Positions 32,472 through 41,247 of a stretch of 64,000 nt of DNA are shown here, in pieces (positions within the stretch are counted from its first letter, which is position 1; each line of letters starts with the position of its first letter). The stretch spans positions 28,188 through 92,187 of the forward strand of contig CACXMA010000008.1 in assembly GCA_902768665.1 (NCBI GenBank), read 5' to 3'. The stretch comes from an uncultured Bacteroidia bacterium. Lineage in GTDB: Bacteria > Bacteroidota > Bacteroidia > Bacteroidales > UBA932. A model generated the notes under the pieces. It searched no databases, had not been told where the DNA came from, and saw only the letters and a program-made list of their open reading frames with translations. Position numbers and translations under genes: made by a program.

Positions 32472-33620
32472 ATGAAAATACTCATTGTTGACGACGAAAA
32501 AGCCATCCGGAACTCCCTGAAGGAGATCCTTGAGATGGAGGAATACCAGGTGGATACGGCCGAGAACGGCACCGAGGCCCTCGAAAAGGCCGACAAGGAA
32601 AAGTTCGACACCATCTTCTGCGACATCAAGATGCCCGGCATCGACGGCATCGAGGTGCTGACGACGCTTATCGAGCGCGGCGTCGAGACCCCGATCGTGA
32701 TGATTTCCGGCCACGGCGACATCTCGACGGCCGTGGACTGCATCAAGAAGGGCGCCTTCGACTTCATCGAAAAGCCGCTCGACCTCAACCGCGTCCTGAT
32801 CACCATCAAGAACGCCACCGACAAAGCCACGCTCCAGGCCGAGACGAAGGTCCTCAAGAAGAAGATTTACGGACAGGAAATGATCGGCGAGTCGGAGTCC
32901 ATCCGCCACATCCGCGAGATGATCGCCAAGGTCGCCCCCACCGACGCCAGCGTGCTGATCACCGGCGACAACGGCTCCGGCAAGGAGCTCGTCGCCCGCA
33001 GTCTCCACCAGCTCTCCAACCGCTCTATGATGCCCTACATCGAGGTCAACTGCGCCGCCATTCCCTCGGAACTGATTGAGAGCGAGCTCTTCGGCCACAA
33101 GAAAGGCTCCTTCACATCCGCCATCCGGGACCACAAGGGCAAGTTCGAGCAGGCCGACGGCGGCACCCTCTTCCTCGACGAGATCGGCGACATGTCCCTG
33201 GCGGCCCAGGCCAAGGTCCTCCGCGTCCTGCAGGAGCGGAAACTTACGCCCGTGGGCGGCGACAAGAGCATCGAAGTCAATGTCCGCGTCGTCGCGGCGA
33301 CCAACAAGAACCTCGCCGAGGAGATCGCCAAGGGCAACTTCCGCGAGGACCTCTACCACCGTCTCAGCGTCATCGTTTTCCGCGTCCCGACACTCGACGA
33401 GCGCAAGGACGACATTCCCCTGCTGGTCAACTATTTCCTCGATCAGATCAGCGCCTCGACGGCCATGCCCCGCAAGGAATTCTCGCAGGAGGCCATCGAC
33501 CTGCTGGTCGCCAAGTCCTGGACCGGCAACATCCGCGAGCTTCGCAATGTGGTGGAACGCCTGCTGATTCTCGGCGGGAATCCCGTCTCCGCGCAGGACG
33601 TCAAAGATTACGTATTCTGA
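32472..33620 (+). CDS. NtrC-like response regulator without DNA-binding domain
   Basis: A 382-residue protein. Receiver domain residues 1-120 with phosphoacceptor Asp51 ([11 protein letters not shown]) and the Lys of IEKP; AAA+ domain about 137-370 with Walker A GDNGSGKE (165-172), Walker [10 protein letters not shown] and the arginine-finger region [10 protein letters not shown]. Two things are odd. The sigma-54-contacting GAFTGA loop reads GSFTSA (212-217), and the protein ends at DVKDYVF with no C-terminal Fis-type helix-turn-helix, about 70 residues short of NtrC. Full-length homologues without an HTH occur in Bacteroidota as I recall. Probable partner of the kinase at 26462. Its stop overlaps the convergent lptB end by 13 bases. 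Confidence 0.9.
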   Translation: MKILIVDDEKAIRNSLKEILEMEEYQVDTAENGTEALEKADKEKFDTIFCDIKMPGIDGIEVLTTLIERGVETPIVMISGHGDISTAVDCIKKGAFDFIEKPLDLNRVLITIKNATDKATLQAETKVLKKKIYGQEMIGESESIRHIREMIAKVAPTDASVLITGDNGSGKELVARSLHQLSNRSMMPYIEVNCAAIPSELIESELFGHKKGSFTSAIRDHKGKFEQADGGTLFLDEIGDMSLAAQAKVLRVLQERKLTPVGGDKSIEVNVRVVAATNKNLAEEIAKGNFREDLYHRLSVIVFRVPTLDERKDDIPLLVNYFLDQISASTAMPRKEFSQEAIDLLVAKSWTGNIRELRNVVERLLILGGNPVSAQDVKDYVF

Positions 33621-34408
33621 GTTGCAGGAGCCTCCGCCGCGGCCCGGGCTGCGGCTTCCGCCTGCGCACGTTCGACGGCTTTGGACTTCTTGAGAATGAA
33701 GCCTGAGCCGAGGTATTTCGTGCGGACATCGTCGTCGGCCGCCAGTTCCTCGGGCGTGCCCGACATGAGGATGGTTCCCTCGTAGAGCAGATAGTCGCGG
33801 TCGGTGATGGCGAGCGTCTCGCCGACGTTGTGGTCGGTGATGATGACGCCGATGTTGCGGTATTTCAGCTTGGCGATAATAAACTGGATGTCCTCGACGG
33901 CAATCGGGTCGACCCCCGCGAAAGGCTCGTCCAGGAGGATGAATTTCGGGTCCACGGCCAGCGCACGGGCAATTTCGCAGCGGCGGCGCTCACCGCCAGA
34001 GAGCTGGATGCCCTTGCTCCTGCGGACCTTCGAGAGGTTGAATTCGTCGATCAGTTCCTCCAGCCGCTCCCGGCGGACTTTCTTGGGGATGTTGACCATT
34101 TCCATGACGGACATGATGTTGTCCTCGACGCTCATCTTGCGGAAGACGGAGGCTTCCTGCGGGAGATAGCCGATGCCTTTCTGGGAGCGCTTGAACATCG
34201 GCAGGCCGGTGATGTCCTCGTCCTCGAGGAAGATGCGGCCTTCGTTCGGAACGACCTGACCCGTAATCATATAGAAGCTGGTCGTCTTGCCGGCGCCGTT
34301 CGGCCCGAGGAAACCGACGATTTCGCCCTGGTTCACTTCCATGGATACGCCCTTGACAACTGTCCGGACGCCATATTTCTTGACGAGATTTTCGCAGCGT
34401 AGTTTCAT
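33608..34408 (-). CDS. lptB: LPS export ABC transporter ATP-binding protein LptB
   Basis: A 266-residue cytoplasmic ATPase of the LptB2FG complex that pulls lipopolysaccharide from the inner membrane. Walker [17 protein letters not shown], signature [16 protein letters not shown], Walker [18 protein letters not shown]-loop DHNVGETL. It is about 25 residues longer than usual because of an Ala/Glu-rich C-terminal tail ([17 protein letters not shown]). Lies downstream of dnaX. Confidence 0.94.
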   Translation of the reverse strand: MKLRCENLVKKYGVRTVVKGVSMEVNQGEIVGFLGPNGAGKTTSFYMITGQVVPNEGRIFLEDEDITGLPMFKRSQKGIGYLPQEASVFRKMSVEDNIMSVMEMVNIPKKVRRERLEELIDEFNLSKVRRSKGIQLSGGERRRCEIARALAVDPKFILLDEPFAGVDPIAVEDIQFIIAKLKYRNIGVIITDHNVGETLAITDRDYLLYEGTILMSGTPEELAADDDVRTKYLGSGFILKKSKAVERAQAEAAARAAAEAPATQNT

Positions 34409-34425
34409 CTTCTTCTTTCGTTCTC

Positions 34426-36300
34426 TTATTTAACGTCGAGGCTAAGCTCGTCCACAAGCTTTCTCAGTTCCGGATTCGATCCGATCAGTTCCCGGGCCTT
34501 TTCCTCCGGGAGATAGGCCTTCTTCGGCTGCTCCTCCTGCGGCAGCAGACCGACACGGATCTTGACGCGGCCATAATTGAGCGACCGGGCAAGCGTCCCT
34601 TCGATATCGCTGCGGAGATTCTTCTCGATCCAGTCCTGCTGCGCCACGCTGGCGACATCGAAGCAGAGGACCTTGACGTCGCCATCCTCCGTCTCGATAT
34701 TCATCTTCACGCCGGAGAGCATGCTGGCCAGACGCGGACGGGACTTGTAGACCTCCGGAAGCGTGGCCCAGACCTCACGGATGCGCTCGTCGGAAGGCGC
34801 CTCATCGGCCCTGGCGGCCTCCTCGGCCACTTTCGCCGCCTCTTCCTTTTCCTGCAGCAGCGAATTGATCGACAGCGACGCGCCGGTCTTTGCCGCCCGC
34901 CTTCTGCCAGCAGGCGCAGTCGCCGCTGCGGCGCCGGTATGGTCTCCGTCGAAGGACTCCGCTCCGCTTCGCGTCGCTCCGGCCCCTCCCACTGCTGCCT
35001 GCGTCATCGGCGTTGCCGATAACTTGTCATCAGCGGGCCCCTCCCCCTGCCCCTGTCCGGGGGTGGACAGGCCTTCGACAGAGACCACACCGCCACCGGA
35101 TGCAGCGGCAACTGCCGGTTTAATAGGTGCCGGAGCAGTCTGGGGTTTCTGCGCCTTTACTGGAGAAGCAGGAGCGGCAGGAGCAGCAACGGCAGGCTGG
35201 TCTTTCCGGGCATTGGCATAGGCCAGACGCATCAGGGCGAATTCGATGTGGAGGCGGGGGTTCACGGCGGTGCGGTAGCCGGCCTCGCAGGCGGTCGTGA
35301 TGCCGAGGGCTTCGAAAAGGAAAGGAAGCGAGGCGCGGGAGGCCTGCTCCTGGTAGCGTTTCTTCAGCGACTCGGGCAGCTCGAGGAGGGCCTCCAACCC
35401 GGCCGTCCGGGCAACGACGAGGTCTCTCAGATGGGCGCTCAGCGCGGCGACGAAATGGAGGGCGTTGAAGCCCTTGGAAAGCACCTCGTCGAAGGTCAGA
35501 AGGGCCTTCCCGTAGTCCCCGGCGAGGAAATCGTCCACCAGGGAGAAGCTGTATTCGTAGTCGAGGACGTTGAGGTTGCGGATGACGTCCTCGTACTGGA
35601 CCGCCGTGCCGCAGAAGGCGACCGTCTGGTCGAAGATGGTCAGGGCGTCGCGCATGGCCCCGTCGGCCTTCATGGCAATGACGTGGAGGGACTCGTCGTC
35701 GATCGTCACGCCTTCCTTGGCGGCGATGTCGCGGAGGTTGCGGACGATGTCGGGGATGCTGATGCGGTTGAAGTCGTAGGTCTGGCAGCGGGACAGGATC
35801 GTCGGGAGGATCTTGTGCTTTTCCGTCGTCGCGAGGATGAAGATGGCGTGTGCCGGCGGCTCCTCGAGCGTCTTGAGGAAGGCGTTGAAGGCCGACTGCG
35901 AGAGCATGTGGACCTCATCGATGATGTAGACGCTGTACTTGCCGACCTGCGGGGGGACCTGCACCTGGTCCATCAGGGCCTTGATATCGTCGACGCTGTT
36001 GTTCGAAGCGGCGTCCATCTCGTGGATGCAGTAGGAACGGCCTTCCTGGAAGGAGATGCAGGACTCGCACTCTCCGCAGGGCTCCATGTCCGGGCCCGGA
36101 TTGGCGCAGTTGATCATCTTCGCGAAGATGCGGGCGGTCGTCGTCTTGCCGACGCCGCGGGGGCCGCAGAAGAGATAGGCGTGCGCGAGCTGGCCCCGCT
36201 TGATGGAGTTCGAGAGGGTCCTGGCGATGGTGTCCTGGCCGATGAGGGATTCGAAGGAGTCCGGCCTGTACTTCCTGGCTGAAACGATATACTGGCTCAT
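34426..36300 (-). CDS. dnaX: DNA polymerase III subunits gamma and tau
   Basis: A 624-residue clamp-loader ATPase. It opens [22 protein letters not shown], with Walker [10 protein letters not shown], a four-cysteine zinc site ([17 protein letters not shown]), Walker [10 protein letters not shown] and the SRC sensor [13 protein letters not shown]. Residues about 1-365 are the AAA+ and collar domains; about 365-510 is a low-complexity Ala/Pro/Gly linker; the rest is a tau-like C-terminal domain. The linker DNA (34895-35090) contains several perfect short palindromes. The promoter box ends six bases before the ATG, so the mRNA may be nearly leaderless. Confidence 0.95.
   Translation of the reverse strand: MSQYIVSARKYRPDSFESLIGQDTIARTLSNSIKRGQLAHAYLFCGPRGVGKTTTARIFAKMINCANPGPDMEPCGECESCISFQEGRSYCIHEMDAASNNSVDDIKALMDQVQVPPQVGKYSVYIIDEVHMLSQSAFNAFLKTLEEPPAHAIFILATTEKHKILPTILSRCQTYDFNRISIPDIVRNLRDIAAKEGVTIDDESLHVIAMKADGAMRDALTIFDQTVAFCGTAVQYEDVIRNLNVLDYEYSFSLVDDFLAGDYGKALLTFDEVLSKGFNALHFVAALSAHLRDLVVARTAGLEALLELPESLKKRYQEQASRASLPFLFEALGITTACEAGYRTAVNPRLHIEFALMRLAYANARKDQPAVAAPAAPASPVKAQKPQTAPAPIKPAVAAASGGGVVSVEGLSTPGQGQGEGPADDKLSATPMTQAAVGGAGATRSGAESFDGDHTGAAAATAPAGRRRAAKTGASLSINSLLQEKEEAAKVAEEAARADEAPSDERIREVWATLPEVYKSRPRLASMLSGVKMNIETEDGDVKVLCFDVASVAQQDWIEKNLRSDIEGTLARSLNYGRVKIRVGLLPQEEQPKKAYLPEEKARELIGSNPELRKLVDELSLDVK
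35006..35071. repeat. Short palindromes in the dnaX linker region
   Basis: ATCGGC-GTT-GCCGAT (35006-35020) and CCTGTCC-6 bases-GGACAGG (35052-35071) are perfect inverted repeats lying in the low-complexity linker of DnaX, flanked by C-rich tracts. Confidence 0.55.
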
Positions 36301-36306
36301 AGATTA

Positions 36307-36335
36307 CAAAGATAGGAAAAAATTCCTTATCTTTG
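36307..36335. promoter_or_regulatory. Divergent promoter pair, dnaX / isomerase-like gene
   Basis: Leftward TATCTTTG (36307-36314) and rightward TATCTTTG (36328-36335), both exact, with 13 bases between. The whole segment is nearly palindromic (AGGAA/TTCCT inside). Confidence 0.75.
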
Positions 36336-36358
36336 TCTATTGCAAAAAGCGCATTACC

Positions 36359-37585
36359 ATGATTTCCATCTATACCCTGACCTCATCCCTCCACGATGCC
36401 GAACGGATCGACATCCTGACCCAGGAATTCCTCGACAGTCTCCACATCAAGTACACGTTCCGCGGCGCGGATTTCTCCGCCTACGGAAAGGAGGGGCTCG
36501 ACCTCATCTATGTGCGCACGGGCGGCACGGAAGGCATCTTCCGCCAGCTGCTGCCGACGCTCCGCCAGGACCGTCCCTTCTTCCTGCTGACCTCGGGAAG
36601 GAGCAACTCCCTCGCGGCTTCGATGGAAATCCTCGCCTACCTCAACCAGAAGGGCCTCCGCGGAGAGATCCTCCACGGCAGCCACGAGTGGGTCCATGAC
36701 CGGATCAGCGTCCTGGAAAGAACCCTGATCGCCTCCCAGGCCCTTCACGGCCAGCGCCTCGGCATCGTCGGCGCCCCGTCCGACTGGCTGATCGCGAGCG
36801 GCTGCGACCGCGAAAAGGTATGGGAAAAGATGGGCATCGAGATCGTCGACCTGCCGATCGAGCGCCTCATCGCGAATTTCGAGAAGACGGCCGTCGACCC
36901 GGACGCCGTCGACAGTCTGCTGAAGGTCCCCTGCCGGGAAGGAATGGAGGAAAAGGTCCGTGCCTCCCTGCCGGATGCCGAAAGGATCTACCGCGCCCTC
37001 AAGGCCCTTGCCGAAGAGGAGCATCTCGACGGCCTGACGCTCCGCTGCTTCGAATTGCTGTCGACCCTCGGCAACACCGGCTGCCTCGCCCTGGCCCGCC
37101 TCAACGCCGAAGGCATCGTCGCGACCTGCGAGGGCGACATCCCCGCCATGCTGTCCATGGTATTCGCCCGCGCCGTCACCGGCCAGAGCGGCTTCCAGTG
37201 CAATCCTTCCCGCCTCGACCCCGTCACGCGGGAGATGTATCTCGCGCACTGCACGCTGCCGCTGAACATGGCCAGGGCCTACAACTTCGACACGCACTTC
37301 GAGTCCGGCATCGGCGTCGGCATCCACGGCGAACTCCCGACCGGTCCGGTGACGCTGTTCAAGCTCTCCGGCTCGCTGGACCGCGCTTTCATCGAAAGGG
37401 CAGACCTTGTCCGCAACACCTACAGCACCAATCTCTGCCGCACGCAGGTGATCATCCGTCTGCAGGAAGGCTCCCAGTCCATTCCGGAGTACTTCCTCCG
37501 CAAGCCCATCGGCAACCACCACATCCTCCTCACGGGCGACCATACGGTCGTCCTGCGGTCGCTGATGCATCTGCTGGATATATAA
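36359..37585 (+). CDS. Fucose/arabinose isomerase-like protein of unknown substrate
   Basis: A 408-residue cytoplasmic protein. The N-terminal half looks Rossmann-like (MISIYTLTSSLHD, VRTGGTEGIFRQLLP, a periplasmic-binding-protein-like fold), and the second half has CEGDIPAMLSM, FDTHFESGIGVGIHGELPTG and LFKLSG, which resemble the C-terminal domain of FucI/AraA isomerases, including the acidic metal-binding residue. It is shorter than true FucI (about 590) or AraA (about 500), so it is a divergent relative. Substrate unknown. It has its own promoter, and a palindromic repeat follows the stop directly. Confidence 0.7.
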   Translation: MISIYTLTSSLHDAERIDILTQEFLDSLHIKYTFRGADFSAYGKEGLDLIYVRTGGTEGIFRQLLPTLRQDRPFFLLTSGRSNSLAASMEILAYLNQKGLRGEILHGSHEWVHDRISVLERTLIASQALHGQRLGIVGAPSDWLIASGCDREKVWEKMGIEIVDLPIERLIANFEKTAVDPDAVDSLLKVPCREGMEEKVRASLPDAERIYRALKALAEEEHLDGLTLRCFELLSTLGNTGCLALARLNAEGIVATCEGDIPAMLSMVFARAVTGQSGFQCNPSRLDPVTREMYLAHCTLPLNMARAYNFDTHFESGIGVGIHGELPTGPVTLFKLSGSLDRAFIERADLVRNTYSTNLCRTQVIIRLQEGSQSIPEYFLRKPIGNHHILLTGDHTVVLRSLMHLLDI

Positions 37586-37586
37586 A

Positions 37587-37615
37587 GATTCCACGGACGA
37601 GCCGTGGAATGACGA
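37587..37615. repeat. Palindromic repeat between isomerase-like gene and murA stops
   Basis: GATTCCACGG-ACGAG-CCGTGGAATGACGA, same stem as the copy at 25963-25990 with one extra loop base. It exactly fills the gap between two convergent stop codons (37585 and 37616), so it may also serve as terminator. Confidence 0.85.
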
Positions 37616-38923
37616 CTAGATTCTCGTGATGGAGGCGCCAAGGGCGTTGAGACGGCCGTCGATGTCTTCGTAACCGCGGTCGATCTGCTCGATATTGTCA
37701 ATCACAGAAGTTCCCCTCGCACTCATCGCCGCCAGCAGCATCGCTATACCGGCACGGATATCCGGTGAGGTCATGCGGTTCGCGCGGAGATGGAACTTGT
37801 GGTCGTGGCCGATGACGACGGCCCTGTGCGGATCGCAGAGGATGATCTGCGCCCCCATGTCAATCAGCTTATCAGTAAAGAACAGACGGCTCTCGAACAT
37901 CTTCTGGTGGATCAGCACGCTGCCCTTGCACTGGGTTGCGACGACCAGCAACACGCTCAGCAAGTCCGGGGTCAGACCCGGCCAGGGGGCGTCGGCGATG
38001 GTCATGATGGAACCGTCGATGAAGGATTCAATTTCATAGGATTCCTGCGCCGGGACGAAGATGTCGTCGTCGCGCTGCTCGAGCTTGACACCGATGCGGC
38101 GGAAGGCCTCGGGGATGATGCCCAGATCCGGGTAGGAGACGTTCTTGATCGTTATTTCGCTCTGGGTGATGGCGGCCAGGCCGATGAACGATCCGACCTC
38201 GATCATATCCGGGAGGATGCAGTGGCTCGCGCCGTGGAGCTTCTTGACGCCATGGATGGTCAGCAGGTTGCTGCCGATGCCTTCGATATTGGCTCCCATG
38301 GCATTGAGGAGCTTGCAAAGCTGCTGGAGGTAAGGCTCGCAGGCGGCGTTGTAGATGGTCGTATCGCCGGTGGCGAGGGTCGCGGCCATGACAATGTTGG
38401 CGGTACCCGTCACGGATGCCTCGTCCAGAAGCATATAGGTCCCGCAGAGTCCCTTCGGCGCGGTCAGATGGTAGGCGCGACGCTCCTTTTCGTACGCATA
38501 GGAGGCACCGAGCTTGACAAAACCTTCAATGTGGGTATCGACCCTGCGGCGTCCGATCTTGTCACCGCCCGGTTTCGGGAAATAGGTCTCGCCGAAGCGG
38601 GCGAGCATCGGACCCGAGAGCATGACCGAACCCCGGAGCGCCGCGCATTTGCTGACAAACTCAGCACTCCCCACATAGTCGCGGTTGATGCTGTCCGCCT
38701 GGAAGCTGTACTCGCCTTTTTCGTGGCGGGTAACCTTGACGCCCATCTCTTCAAGAAGGCCGATCAGATTCTTGATATCCAGAATCTCTGGAACATTGGA
38801 CACCCGTACCGGTTTATCGGTCAGCAGGACGGCGCTCAGGATCTGCAGCGCCTCGTTCTTGGCGCCCTGCGGGGTGATGCTGCCGGAAAGGCGGTGGCCG
38901 CCTTCAATGGAAAAGGAACTCAT
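37616..38923 (-). CDS. murA: UDP-N-acetylglucosamine 1-carboxyvinyltransferase
   Basis: A 435-residue enzyme transferring enolpyruvate from PEP to UDP-GlcNAc, the first committed step of peptidoglycan synthesis. Lys22 in GAKNEALQ is the conserved substrate contact. The catalytic loop reads PGGDKIGRRRVD, with Asp121 where E. coli has Cys115; the codon is GAC at 38561-38563. Asp at this place is known from fosfomycin-resistant MurA enzymes. Length is normal. It overlaps murB by four bases (ATGA). Confidence 0.96.
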   Translation of the reverse strand: MSSFSIEGGHRLSGSITPQGAKNEALQILSAVLLTDKPVRVSNVPEILDIKNLIGLLEEMGVKVTRHEKGEYSFQADSINRDYVGSAEFVSKCAALRGSVMLSGPMLARFGETYFPKPGGDKIGRRRVDTHIEGFVKLGASYAYEKERRAYHLTAPKGLCGTYMLLDEASVTGTANIVMAATLATGDTTIYNAACEPYLQQLCKLLNAMGANIEGIGSNLLTIHGVKKLHGASHCILPDMIEVGSFIGLAAITQSEITIKNVSYPDLGIIPEAFRRIGVKLEQRDDDIFVPAQESYEIESFIDGSIMTIADAPWPGLTPDLLSVLLVVATQCKGSVLIHQKMFESRLFFTDKLIDMGAQIILCDPHRAVVIGHDHKFHLRANRMTSPDIRAGIAMLLAAMSARGTSVIDNIEQIDRGYEDIDGRLNALGASITRI

Positions 38924-39966
38924 ATGATTTCTACTTCGGGACGCAGGAGAACGCCGAAACGGGTCCTCACCGAGTCGATGATTTTGTCTTTCAGGGCGAC
39001 GATTTCGTCGGGGGTGGCGCGACCGGTGGCGTTGATCAGCACGAGCGGCTGCTTTTCATAGACGCCGGCATTGCCGTCCCGGTAGCCTTTCCAGCCGCAT
39101 TTTTCGATGAGCCAGGCCGCTGGGACCTTGACGGTACCGTCTTCATTCATGAAATGCGGCACCGGACCGAGACCGTCTTTCTCGGCGATCGCGGCGATGC
39201 GGGCGTACTGCTCGGGAAGGATGAAGGGATTGCGGAAGAAACTGCCGGCGCTGCCGATTTCCGTCGGAGAAGGCAGCTTCCCGGCGCGGATGTCGACGAT
39301 GACCTGGCGGACCTCCATCGGCGACAGGCCGATATCTCCGCCATAGCGGGCGATCAGCGCCTGACGGACATGGCCGTAGTCGAGCTCGGTCCATTCGTCT
39401 TTCCGGAGACGGAACTGCACGGCGATGACGACATAGCGGCCCTTCCACTCGTTCTTGAAGCGGGACTCGCGATAGCCGTAGCCGCAGTCGGAGCCCGGGA
39501 TCGTCACCATTGTAAGCTCCTGCAGGTCAAGACATTCGACACATTCGACAATATCCTTGACCTCCCGGCCGTAGGCGCCGATGTTCTGCACGGCCGCCGC
39601 ACCGACCTCGCCGGGGATGGCGGCCAGGTTCTCGGGGCCCCAATAGCCCTGCTGCGCCGCCCAGAGGCAGAACTGATCCCACACCACGCCGGAGCCGACG
39701 CGGACAACGGCCTGCTTCTCGTCATGGAAAGGCATCTCCTCGATACCGCCGATGCGGCTGTGGAGGACGGTGCCCGGGAAGTCGCCGGTAAAAAGCAGGT
39801 TGCTGCCGGAGCCGATATGCAGCAGCGGAAGCGGGAGCTCGGCGGAGAAGCGTCCGTCCACGAGAAGGGCCCGCAGCTCGGCGGCGCTGTCGTATTCCAG
39901 CAGACAGGCGGCATGCACCGGCAGGCCGAAGGTATTGGGGATAGTGCAGTTGTATGTAAGTTTCAT
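38920..39966 (-). CDS. murB: UDP-N-acetylenolpyruvoylglucosamine reductase
   Basis: A 348-residue FAD enzyme completing UDP-MurNAc synthesis. Seen: NTFGLPVHAA, LHIGSGSNLLF (FAD binding), AIPGEVGAAAVQNIGAYG, YGYRESRFK, GSAGSFFRNP with the catalytic Ser, and AAWLIEKCGWKG. It is the type I (E. coli-like) form. First gene of the murB-murA pair, translationally coupled. Confidence 0.96.
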   Translation of the reverse strand: MKLTYNCTIPNTFGLPVHAACLLEYDSAAELRALLVDGRFSAELPLPLLHIGSGSNLLFTGDFPGTVLHSRIGGIEEMPFHDEKQAVVRVGSGVVWDQFCLWAAQQGYWGPENLAAIPGEVGAAAVQNIGAYGREVKDIVECVECLDLQELTMVTIPGSDCGYGYRESRFKNEWKGRYVVIAVQFRLRKDEWTELDYGHVRQALIARYGGDIGLSPMEVRQVIVDIRAGKLPSPTEIGSAGSFFRNPFILPEQYARIAAIAEKDGLGPVPHFMNEDGTVKVPAAWLIEKCGWKGYRDGNAGVYEKQPLVLINATGRATPDEIVALKDKIIDSVRTRFGVLLRPEVEII

Positions 39967-39989
39967 AAGACGGCAGGTCAGTACATCCG

Positions 39990-39997
39990 CAAATATA
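39990..39997 (-). promoter_or_regulatory. -7 promoter box for murB-murA
   Basis: Reads TATATTTG leftward, an exact consensus match 23 bases before murB. Confidence 0.6.
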
Positions 39998-40017
39998 ACA
40001 AATTCCCCGCGGAAAAC

Positions 40018-41247
40018 CTACAGGAAAACGAGGCGGGACACACGGGCGGGATCGAATACTTCCCGCGCCCGCTCGAGCAGCCCTTCCGCTGTAACGGATT
40101 CGATGCGCTCACGGGTGCGGGCCTGGGACTCCACCTTTCCGAACACCACGAGGCTCTTGCCCATGGACAGGGCCTGGGCCTCGCCGCTGGCCGAGGAAAT
40201 CAGCAGCTGGCCGAGAAGCTGCTTTTTCGCCGCCTTGAGACGGGCCTCCGACAGGACGGTCTCGCAGCAGCGCAGGAGCACCTCGTCGATTTTGCGCAGG
40301 CAGCGGTCGAGGTTCGGCCGTTCACAGCCGAAGGAGACGGTCGCGATGCCGCTGTCGGCGTACTGGGTGTAGCTGCATTCCACGCCGTAGACCCAGCCGT
40401 AGCGCTCCCGCAGAAGGCTGTTCAGCAGGGAGTTGGAGGCCGGACCGCCGAGGAGGTTGCACAGCAGGATGGTCTCCACGCGCTTGTCGCCGTCATAGAG
40501 GCCGGGGGCGAAACCGCCGAGGACGGCGTTGACTTCGTGGTTCCGCTTGTCGATGGTTTTGCAGAAGGGCGCGGAAAGAAGCGGCGCGGCGAGCGAACGC
40601 TCCGGGGCGGCCGGCGTTTCCCCTGGGAAAAAGCGCGCCGAGAGCGTCCGGACCATCGCTTCCATCCGTCCCTCATCGAGATCCGCTACCAGCGTCAGTG
40701 CCATACGGTCGGGCCTGAAGCCCTCGGCATAGAAGCGGCGGAGCTGCTCCGGAGTCGTTTTCCGGATTGCGGCCGCCGTGCCGAGGATGCTGCGCCCCAG
40801 GGGATGGCCCCGGAAGAGTTCTTCCTCGAAACGGTCGTAGACGTCGTCCGCGGGCGAATCCTTGGCGGAAACGATCTCGTCGATGACCACGCCCCGCTCC
40901 GTATCGATGGCGGCATCGGGGAACACGGCCTCGGTCGCCAGCTCGAGCAGCAGCGACGCGGCCTTGCGGATGTCTTCCCTGAGGACGGTAGCATGGAGAA
41001 CGATTTCCTCCTTGGTCGTGAAGGCGTTCAGCTCGCCGCCGAGCCGCTCGAGGCAGCTGTTGACGGCCGAGGCGCTTTTGTGCCGCGTCCCCTTGAAAAG
41101 GGTATGTTCGGTGAAATGGGCGATGCCGGCGGGGAATGCACCTTCATCGCGCGTGCCGGTCCCGCAGGTCAGGGCGCACCAGCCGGCCGCGGAGCCGCTG
41201 CGGAGCACCGCATAGCGGAGTCCGCTCTCTGCTACTCCGCATCTCAT
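40018..41247 (-). CDS. M16 family zinc metallopeptidase
   Basis: A 409-residue insulinase-type peptidase. The inverted zinc motif HFTEH (His44, Glu47, His48) is intact and the third ligand Glu lies in ERGVVIDEI. The C-terminal M16 domain contains LLGGPASNSLLNSLLRERYGWVYGV, the substrate-binding RY motif. No signal peptide is seen, so it is probably cytoplasmic, as for PqqL/ymxG-like bacterial processing peptidases. It overlaps the upstream secreted-protein gene by four bases. Confidence 0.93.
   Translation of the reverse strand: MRCGVAESGLRYAVLRSGSAAGWCALTCGTGTRDEGAFPAGIAHFTEHTLFKGTRHKSASAVNSCLERLGGELNAFTTKEEIVLHATVLREDIRKAASLLLELATEAVFPDAAIDTERGVVIDEIVSAKDSPADDVYDRFEEELFRGHPLGRSILGTAAAIRKTTPEQLRRFYAEGFRPDRMALTLVADLDEGRMEAMVRTLSARFFPGETPAAPERSLAAPLLSAPFCKTIDKRNHEVNAVLGGFAPGLYDGDKRVETILLCNLLGGPASNSLLNSLLRERYGWVYGVECSYTQYADSGIATVSFGCERPNLDRCLRKIDEVLLRCCETVLSEARLKAAKKQLLGQLLISSASGEAQALSMGKSLVVFGKVESQARTRERIESVTAEGLLERAREVFDPARVSRLVFL

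Noticed and set aside
35248-36282. 344-codon + strand frame opposite dnaX
   Set aside because: Antisense shadow of the AAA+ domain region; no recognisable domain.
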